Shown: positions 58,363-64,000 of the stretch, one piece after another
Layout of the letters: every line of letters starts with the position of its first letter
Numbering within the stretch: position 1 is the stretch's first letter
NCBI RefSeq assembly: GCF_009912395.1
Contig: NZ_WNDO01000028.1
Location: 1-64,000 of the forward strand
Direction: 5' to 3'
DNA: 64,000 nucleotides
Origin: Luteibacter sp.
GTDB lineage: Bacteria; Pseudomonadota; Gammaproteobacteria; Xanthomonadales; Rhodanobacteraceae
The notes under the pieces: model-generated
Databases searched by the model: none
Told to the model about the DNA's origin: nothing
What the model saw: only the letters and a program-made list of their open reading frames with translations
Program-made: the position numbers and the translations under genes

Positions 58363-58406
58363 ATTTAGATTCGTTGTTTCTTTCGTTTTTTTGCCCGGAA
58401 CCCACC

Positions 58407-60614
58407 ATGTCACGCCCCAGCTTCTCCCCCTCCCGCCTCGCCGCCTCGGTCCGTCTGGCCTTGGTCGGCACCCTCCTCCTCGCCTCCGCCGCCCAGGCCG
58501 CGGACGCCGACACCCCGGACAGCCAGCGGAAGGCCAACGAGAACTCCACCACCCTCTCGGGCGTGCAGGTGCAAGCCAACGTAGCCCCGCCGACCGCCGC
58601 GTATGCGGGCGGCCAGGTCGCCAAGGGCGGCCGCTTCGGCGTGCTGGGCAACCAGGACACGATCAACGTGCCCTTCAGCCTGACCAGCTATACCGACACC
58701 CTGGTGCGTGCGCAGCAAGCCCATACGCTGGGCGACGTGGTGGCCAACGATCCGGCGGTACGCGTGGGTTCCGGTTACGGCAACTATTCGCAGACGTTCA
58801 TGATCCGCGGCTTCAAGCTGGAAAGCGACGACATCGCTTTCGACGGCCTCTACGGACTGCTTCCCCGGCAGTTGCTGGCCCCCGAGCTGATGGGACGCAT
58901 CGAAATCTTCAAGGGCGCCAACGCATTTCTCAACGGCGCCAGCGTCGGCGGCTCGGGCGTCGGTGGCGCGATCAACATCGCACCGAAACGTGCCGAAAAG
59001 GACCCGGTCACGCGTGTCGGCGTCGACTACGGGACCGACAGCCAGGTGGGCGAAACGGTCGATATCGGTCGACGCTTCGGCGCCAACGATGAGTTCGGGT
59101 TGCGAGTGAATGCGGTTCACCGCGAGGGCGGCACGGCCGTCGACGGGGAAAAGCGCCGCGTCACGGCCGCTTCGGTGGCGTTCGATTACCAAGGCGACAA
59201 GCTGCGCGTCACGACCGACATCGGATACCAGAAGCAAGTCATTCAGGGCGGCCGTGCCACCGTCTTCCTCGATCCCAACCTTCCTGTTCCTCGCGTTCCG
59301 TCGGCCAAGACCAATTATTCGCAGCCATGGTCGGGTTCGTCGCTGGAAGATACCTTTGGCGTCGTGCGCGTTGAATACGATTTTGCCCCGTGGCTAACCG
59401 GATACGTGGCGGCCGGAGCCCACCACGGCAACGAATTCGGGGACTATGTCAGCCCCACCGTCCACGACCTGGCCGGCAATGCCACCGAAAGCCGGTTCAC
59501 CGTTCCCTACATCGCGAACACGGGCACGGGCGAGGCCGGATTGAATGCGCATTTCGACACGGGTGAGGTGACGCACCGCGTGACCCTTGGCTTCTCGGCG
59601 CTGTCGACCAACAAGAAAGCCGCCTATGCCGGCTCCACGTCCTTCAACACGAACATCTACGAGCCGGTGAAGGTCGGACTTCCGTCCTACATTTACGATA
59701 TCGGCCCGATCAGCGACCCCGGTTACACGGGTCGCACCCAACTCAGGAGCATCGTGCTGACCGATACGCTTGGCTTCATGGACGATCGCCTCCAGGTCAC
59801 CGTTGGCGCACGTCGCCAACGTATTCACGCACTCAGTTACGACTATTCGAGTGGCGCCAAGACGTCCGAGTACGACAAGTACGCCACCACGCCCGTCCTT
59901 GCCGCCAACTTCCGTATTTCGGACCAATGGGCCGTCTATGCCAACCATATCGAAGCCCTGACGCCCGGCGATACGGCACCCAATACGTTCGGCGGCAAAG
60001 TCGTCACCAACGCAGGGCAGCAATTCGCTCCGTACAAGGCGAAGCAGAACGAAATTGGCGTCAAATGGGATGCCGGCAACATCGGCAGCAGCCTTGCGCT
60101 GTTCCAGATCAAGCAGCCCAGCGGTTATGTGAATACGACGACCAACACGTATGAAATCGCCGGCCAACAGCGCAATCGTGGCGTGGAGTGGAGCTTCTTC
60201 GGTGAGCCGGTAAAGGGTCTGCGCATCCTTGGCGGCGCATCTTACATTCAGCCCTTGCTGACCAAGACCCAGAACGGAACAAACGACGGTCACGACGCTA
60301 TCGCCGTGCCACGTGTGCAGGCCAACGCAGGCGTCGAATGGACGATCCCCAACACGCCCGACCTGACGCTCAGCGCACGCGCCGTCCGGACCAGCAAGCA
60401 GTACCTGGATGTGGCCAACAAGCAGCGTCTTCCTGCATGGACCACGTATGACCTCGGCGCACGCATCACGCCAACACTGGAAGGCAAGCCGGTCACGTTC
60501 AATGTGAGCGTCTTGAACGTGACTAACAAGAGCTACTGGGCTTCCGCCCTTGAGCAACAGCTGAGCCAGGGCGCTCCGCGCACCGTGATGGTATCGGCGA
60601 TGGTCGACCTCTGA
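58407..60614 (+). CDS. TonB-dependent siderophore receptor
   Basis: A 735-residue outer-membrane receptor of the siderophore class (FpvA/FhuE-like): signal peptide (about 1-31), TonB box LSGVQVQA, plug (NVPFSLTSYTDTLV, FMIRGFKLESDDIAFDGLYG, EIFKGANAFLNG) and a barrel ending in VMVSAMVDL. It follows a Fur box, so it should be induced by iron starvation. The ATG at 58407 is chosen because the signal peptide begins there. From about 59250 onward the third-codon GC falls by eye, possibly a recombined barrel. Confidence 0.93.
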   Translation: MSRPSFSPSRLAASVRLALVGTLLLASAAQAADADTPDSQRKANENSTTLSGVQVQANVAPPTAAYAGGQVAKGGRFGVLGNQDTINVPFSLTSYTDTLVRAQQAHTLGDVVANDPAVRVGSGYGNYSQTFMIRGFKLESDDIAFDGLYGLLPRQLLAPELMGRIEIFKGANAFLNGASVGGSGVGGAINIAPKRAEKDPVTRVGVDYGTDSQVGETVDIGRRFGANDEFGLRVNAVHREGGTAVDGEKRRVTAASVAFDYQGDKLRVTTDIGYQKQVIQGGRATVFLDPNLPVPRVPSAKTNYSQPWSGSSLEDTFGVVRVEYDFAPWLTGYVAAGAHHGNEFGDYVSPTVHDLAGNATESRFTVPYIANTGTGEAGLNAHFDTGEVTHRVTLGFSALSTNKKAAYAGSTSFNTNIYEPVKVGLPSYIYDIGPISDPGYTGRTQLRSIVLTDTLGFMDDRLQVTVGARRQRIHALSYDYSSGAKTSEYDKYATTPVLAANFRISDQWAVYANHIEALTPGDTAPNTFGGKVVTNAGQQFAPYKAKQNEIGVKWDAGNIGSSLALFQIKQPSGYVNTTTNTYEIAGQQRNRGVEWSFFGEPVKGLRILGGASYIQPLLTKTQNGTNDGHDAIAVPRVQANAGVEWTIPNTPDLTLSARAVRTSKQYLDVANKQRLPAWTTYDLGARITPTLEGKPVTFNVSVLNVTNKSYWASALEQQLSQGAPRTVMVSAMVDL

Positions 60615-60616
60615 CG

Positions 60617-60650
60617 AAAAACGGCGCAAGGCACTGCGTGCCTTGCGCCG
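60617..60650 (-). terminator. Intrinsic terminator between convergent genes
   Basis: A 12-bp stem (CGGCGCAAGGCA / TGCCTTGCGCCG) with five-base loop, followed by five T on the minus strand. It serves the methyltransferase-like gene and may also stop the receptor transcript. Confidence 0.85.
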
Positions 60651-60660
60651 CGCCACCGAC

Positions 60661-61482
60661 TCAGGACAGGTCGGAAAACTGCCTCGGATGCCCTGGTGGA
60701 CGTCCCTGGAGATAGTTGCGGCAAGGCTCGTAATGGGTGTCCACATTACCCGGGTCCAGGAAGCGCGAGCCGCAGAGATCCGAGCGGACGAAATAGGCAT
60801 TGGTGCCGGTCAGGTCGCAACCCACCAGCAACTCGCCCTTGCTGCTCGCGAGTCCCGCCAGAGCGGACAGGCTCGCGCCGTAGCAGCTTCCGCCATTCCA
60901 CCAGCGATCGGCAGCATAGTCGACCACCCATTCGACACCCGGCGGAAAGATCGGGTTGTATTCAACCACGCTGACGCGCGGCCGGAGCGACGAGAGCGCC
61001 TTCCAGACATGGTAGGTGTTCCGATCGAGATCCAGCGAGAAAAGGTCGACGTCCCTTCCGGCCCATGGCGCCAACAGCGTCTCGATGTTCTCCGCCGTGA
61101 CGAAGGACTCGATCAGCACCAATTGACCGGAAGCCAGCGGCTTGGCGAATCGCTGGCGAATGGTGGTGGCGTTGGCCGCATCGCCTTCTACCCAGACGCC
61201 CGACCAGCCTTGGGCCAGGAGAAAGGTGGTGTTGTTTTCGCTGCCGTCGCCTACGCCAATCTCCACGAAAAACTGACCATGATCGATACGACCGAAAATC
61301 TCCCTGATCGCACCATCCTCGCCGTTCTGTGAAAAGGCGCGATGCTCATGACGGGTAAGACAACCCGGTAGCGCATAACGTGGCTGGGCCCTCAATTCCG
61401 CCGCATGCCTTTCACGCTCAAGCAGGTGCACCAGGGAATTCCTGGACAACGTATCGAGGAAACGCTTCAGGCGTGCCTTCAT
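60661..61482 (-). CDS. FkbM-like methyltransferase-related protein
   Basis: A 273-residue protein. FSQNGEDGAIREIFGRI, FFVEIGVGDGSENNTTFL and GWSGVWVEGD form a Rossmann start like that of FkbM-type SAM methyltransferases; VDLFSLDLDRNTYHVWKAL fits the following strand with its acidic end. The target is unknown; such genes often modify surface sugars, which fits the acyltransferase upstream. The ATG at 61482 is preferred over an in-frame TTG. GC content appears lower than in the core genes. Confidence 0.65.
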   Translation of the reverse strand: MKARLKRFLDTLSRNSLVHLLERERHAAELRAQPRYALPGCLTRHEHRAFSQNGEDGAIREIFGRIDHGQFFVEIGVGDGSENNTTFLLAQGWSGVWVEGDAANATTIRQRFAKPLASGQLVLIESFVTAENIETLLAPWAGRDVDLFSLDLDRNTYHVWKALSSLRPRVSVVEYNPIFPPGVEWVVDYAADRWWNGGSCYGASLSALAGLASSKGELLVGCDLTGTNAYFVRSDLCGSRFLDPGNVDTHYEPCRNYLQGRPPGHPRQFSDLS

Positions 61483-61574
61483 AAGGAGCAATCTCTTTTA
61501 AGACACCATCATAAGGAGCGCGCAGCATACAGTCACAACTCGCAAGGCCGCCACCCGCCGAGCGGAACGCCCGA

Positions 61575-62768
61575 CTAGCTGAGCGCGCCTTGGGATGTGG
61601 GTCTTTGGTTGTCGGCCGGAGCTGCGGGTATTGCGCGGCCAGGGAACAACCGATGGCTTAGCGCGATGCCCCAGGTATCGAAAGTCCGCTGGAAGATCGC
61701 AGCTACCGCACAGGCAGCTATGAACGTGACCGTCATGGCGACCAATGCGGCAGGACCTCGCGACCAGCCTCCATCCATCAGGTGGCGGAAAACACCACCC
61801 AACAAGCACAGGGTCAGGGGAAAGTGCACGAGATAAAGGGAATAAGAGATCCGTCCCAGGAACTGAATCGGTGCGCTCGTCAGGAAGGCCTTTGCAAAGC
61901 CGAAACGGATCGCAAAGACAGCGCAAGCACCGCCAAGCACGTTGAAGAAGTGCTTGCGCCAGGTAAAGTCGACGGATAAGGGCAACGTCCAATCAAAGAG
62001 AGGCGATTTGTCGAACGCTCCGAAGAAGATGGCGCCAACGACAGCAAGCAGCACGGCGCTCCGGCTTCCACGAGTCATTCGACCGATGTGGACACCTAGC
62101 AGGAAGCCTGCGTAAAGCGGCCAGTTCGATGAATCGATCGACGCGATAGCCACGGTGACAGTGACGAAGAACACGGGCGCAAGGCGACCACGTGGAGCCA
62201 ACGCGGCATATCCGAAGACAAGAAACGATCCAAGCAACTCTACCCGCATCGTCCACAAGACCGGGACATAAGGGGAACTGCCATGCAGCATGGCCCCGAA
62301 GACGCCGTCCATGACGGCATCCGACAGCGCAGGATCGAAGTTCCAGAATTGCGCCATCCAGGCGTTTCCGGTCATCGCCGCGACAGTGCGCGGCAGGTCG
62401 TTCAGGCCACCCACCATCATGAAGTACGCGAACAGGACACTTCCAAGCACGGGAATGCCAAGCCTGACATAGCGGCGCAGAGCCATCGTGGTTAACGCCG
62501 ACACGTCGCCATCGCGCCAGAATTTCGCGGAAAGCACATAGCCGCTAAGCACGAAAAATATACAGACTGGAAAGTTACCGTTCCAAAGCACCGACAGGAA
62601 GGGGGCGGAAATGATCTTCTCAGCGAGGCCCAGTTGTACGGAGGGCAATGCAGCCCCGGGCCAAAGATATCGAAAACCCAAAGGAAACAGAGAAATCAGC
62701 GAATGACAGAGAACCACGTTTGCCGCGGCAATCCCCCTCAGCCCGTCCGCGCTCGCGTCCTTCGCCAT
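61575..62768 (-). CDS. Acyltransferase 3 family membrane protein
   Basis: A 397-residue polytopic protein of the OafA/NodX acyltransferase 3 family: LRGIAAANVVLCHS near the N-terminus (catalytic His), FFVLSGYVLSAKFWR, MRVELLGSFLVFG, YSLYLVHFPLTLCLL, and about ten membrane segments. It transfers acetyl or another acyl group to a surface polysaccharide or lipid. Its last 75 residues are closely similar to the partial gene at the right edge of the window (identical run FDTWGIALSHRLFPGR). The start at 62768 is supported by the LRG motif spacing. Confidence 0.88.
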   Translation of the reverse strand: MAKDASADGLRGIAAANVVLCHSLISLFPLGFRYLWPGAALPSVQLGLAEKIISAPFLSVLWNGNFPVCIFFVLSGYVLSAKFWRDGDVSALTTMALRRYVRLGIPVLGSVLFAYFMMVGGLNDLPRTVAAMTGNAWMAQFWNFDPALSDAVMDGVFGAMLHGSSPYVPVLWTMRVELLGSFLVFGYAALAPRGRLAPVFFVTVTVAIASIDSSNWPLYAGFLLGVHIGRMTRGSRSAVLLAVVGAIFFGAFDKSPLFDWTLPLSVDFTWRKHFFNVLGGACAVFAIRFGFAKAFLTSAPIQFLGRISYSLYLVHFPLTLCLLGGVFRHLMDGGWSRGPAALVAMTVTFIAACAVAAIFQRTFDTWGIALSHRLFPGRAIPAAPADNQRPTSQGALS

Positions 62769-62914
62769 GATCAGCACCGTCCATACTAGGGGCTCGGAGT
62801 GTACATGAGGTCCATCGCTTGCCACGCCCCATGGAAAGCGCGATAAAACCAAGGCACCTGACTGAGTCTTGGCTACCGGCTAGACCAGACCGACTCGAGG
62901 CCGAATACCGGCCA

Positions 62915-62942
62915 AGAAAAAAGGAGCCTGCAAGGCTCCTTA
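62915..62942 (-). terminator. Intrinsic terminator downstream of the tRNA-Val fragment
   Basis: AAGGAGCC and GGCTCCTT with a short loop, then a T run on the minus strand. It is where a tRNA terminator would be, and so marks the original chromosomal 3' flank of the tRNA gene. Confidence 0.8.
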
Positions 62943-62981
62943 ATCTCTGTCTTCATCCCACTAACCCTTATTCAGGAAAAG

Positions 62982-63029
62982 TGGTGGGCGGTACAAGGAT
63001 CGAACTTGTGACCCCTACCATGTCAAGGT
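62982..63029 (-). pseudogene. tRNA-Val(GAC) 3' fragment, likely attachment-site scar
   Basis: On the minus strand the sequence from ACCTTGACATGG through GGTAGGGGTC, a T arm with GTTCGATCC, and the acceptor 3' strand CCGCCCACCA is the 3' half of a tRNA-Val with anticodon GAC. The 5' half (acceptor 5' strand, D arm and first bases of the anticodon stem) is missing: upstream of ACC the sequence reads CG instead of CT. This is the product expected when an element integrates into a tRNA gene and displaces its 3' end. Confidence 0.85.
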
Positions 63030-63144
63030 CGGGTGACATCATAGAATTCAGCAACTTAGCTTTCCTAAAGATCGCTTTCGATGACGGAGGAATGCGGGTT
63101 CCAGCGGCCATGCGTGCCAGTCGCGTGCTACCCACCATTCGGGG

Positions 63145-63486
63145 CTATGAGCGCGAATCCTCGCCCTTCGGCTTCCGACCCAGCCACGAAGGATGCTCCC
63201 TGACCACCTCGCGGAACTTCCCGTGGTGTGCCATAGCCCAGCGCTCGGCGAAGTACATCCCCCGCTCCAAGGACCGCGCGTAGCAGCGCCGGCGATCATT
63301 CCCCTTGCCGTCTAGGAAGACCTGCGAGAGGAACCGGGTATCTCGGTGAGCCGTTCTGCTGACGCAGGCGAATAGGTGTCCGTTCCAGTGGGCCCACCAC
63401 GGACCCGAGGGCTCGCCTGCCCCTGGGCCATAGACCGCCTGCTCCCAGGTCACGGGCACATTGAGGATGGGAGGTCGGGTCGGCAT
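63145..63486 (-). CDS. Hypothetical protein of the accessory region
   Basis: A 113-residue soluble, basic protein: WWAHWNGHLFACVSRTAH and ARSLERGMYFAERWAMAHHGKFREVVREHPSWLGRKP. It is aromatic- and His-rich with no signal peptide. I do not recognise the family. It lies just inside the presumed island boundary and is divergent from another small ORF, with a CCACGTTACGTGG palindrome between them. It could be a phage or island accessory gene. Confidence 0.5.
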   Translation of the reverse strand: MPTRPPILNVPVTWEQAVYGPGAGEPSGPWWAHWNGHLFACVSRTAHRDTRFLSQVFLDGKGNDRRRCYARSLERGMYFAERWAMAHHGKFREVVREHPSWLGRKPKGEDSRS

Positions 63487-63499
63487 CCGGCCACGTTAC

Positions 63500-63748
63500 G
63501 TGGCTGGAGTCTCAGCCCCTCGGATCGTAGGTCAGAGCGATGCCGTGCTGGCCAGCGACTTCGAGGAGGCCCGGTTCCGCGCGCACTTGGTGGCGAGCCT
63601 CGCCGAGGATCTCGGGCTAAGCCCAATCGTCGACGCGGCGCGCGATGTTGAGTTGCGCCTCGGGCGGCTGGGCCAAGAACCGCTCGCCGGCTACGGCGCC
63701 GCCATCGCGCGGCTGAGCGAGGCCATCCGGCCGGAACTGTTCTACTAG
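63500..63748 (+). CDS. Hypothetical small protein of the accessory region
   Basis: A small helical protein (SDFEEARFRAHLVASLAEDL, YGAAIARLSEAIRPELFY). No family recognised. The start is uncertain: GTG at 63500 is used because earlier codons (63461, 63467) would overlap the divergent gene; a GTG at 63545 is also possible. Its stop overlaps the end of the convergent partial acyltransferase by 4 nt, and such tight packing supports a real gene. Confidence 0.4.
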   Translation: MAGVSAPRIVGQSDAVLASDFEEARFRAHLVASLAEDLGLSPIVDAARDVELRLGRLGQEPLAGYGAAIARLSEAIRPELFY

Positions 63749-64000
63749 GCCGGACGGCGGTCTGCCGACTTCAGTGCCTCAGAGGCGCGCACCGCGCGAG
63801 CCCGGCCGGGGAACAGCCGGTGGCTGAGGGCGATGCCCCACGTATCAAACGTGCGCTGGAATACCGAGGCCGACACGCATGCTGTCGCGAAAGAGGCGCC
63901 AATGGCCACCGCCGCCGCGGGAGCGCGTGACCAACCGGAGCCGGATAGTTGCGTGAAAAGCACGCACAAGAGAGTCAGCACGAGCGGAAAGTGGACCAGG
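63745..64000 (-). CDS. Acyltransferase 3 family protein, C-terminal part (runs off window)
   Basis: The last 84 residues of an acyltransferase 3 protein: LVHFPLVLTLL at the edge, then SGWSRAPAAAVAIGAS and RTFDTWGIALSHRLFPGRAR. The region is colinear with the C-terminus of the complete acyltransferase at 61575-62768, with many identities at protein level but clear DNA divergence, so it is a paralogue rather than a recent copy. Its start lies to the right of the window. Confidence 0.85.
   Translation of the reverse strand, partial: LVHFPLVLTLLCVLFTQLSGSGWSRAPAAAVAIGASFATACVSASVFQRTFDTWGIALSHRLFPGRARAVRASEALKSADRRPA

Overview
The window is high-GC gammaproteobacterial DNA, most likely from Xanthomonadales, family Rhodanobacteraceae (Luteibacter/Dyella type). 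The genus is inference. It rests on the effector remnant with a Xanthomonadales type IV secretion signal domain at the left edge, the thrS-infC-rpmI-rplT-pheST-ihfA-merR order, and the many GTAGGAGCGCGC...GCGCGCTCCTAC palindromes between genes. Most of the window is conserved chromosome; the two ends are accessory.

Left edge (1-1860): the right end of an IS3-family element sits inside a gene for a DUF2235 hydrolase fused to an XVIPCD secretion domain, so only the C-terminal part of that presumed antibacterial effector remains. A REP palindrome and a roughly 330-nt nested inverted-repeat region with no credible gene follow.

1888-11356 (minus): a chemotaxis operon, STAS-cheY-cheA-cheW-mcp-cheR-cheD-cheB-mcp-STAS, read from a consensus sigma-28 (FliA) promoter placed over the end of queA and closed by an intrinsic terminator. 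queA, a PIG-V-like mannosyltransferase and a coupled pair of envelope proteins (DUF3142 lipoprotein plus a large membrane-anchored protein) follow.

17646-22295 (minus): an ABC-2 exporter and two consecutive DesK-type kinases with one NarL-type regulator form one overlapping operon. Then come a class III aminotransferase, a PsiF-repeat protein, upp, an XRE-cupin regulator with a SnoaL-like protein divergent from a TonB-dependent receptor, and a secreted ExeM-like nuclease.

32609-39624: proline iminopeptidase, a D-2-hydroxyglutarate dehydrogenase-like flavoenzyme divergent from serA, a PAS-GGDEF cyclase overlapping a DRE-TIM lyase-like gene, and a TPR protein. tRNA-Pro(GGG) leads into the translation operon thrS-infC-rpmI-rplT-pheS-pheT-ihfA-merR (47503-40008, minus). 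infC appears to start at AUC, and thrS has a leader with a Thr-rich mini-ORF and a terminator. A UDP-glucuronate epimerase, recC-recB-recD, hemJ and a Fur-box-controlled siderophore receptor follow.

Right edge (60661-64000): a methyltransferase-like protein and an acyltransferase 3, then a 48-nt 3' fragment of tRNA-Val(GAC) that looks like an attachment-site scar. To its right lie two small unknown ORFs and the C-terminus of a second acyltransferase paralogous to the first, which suggests the start of an integrated island running out of the window.
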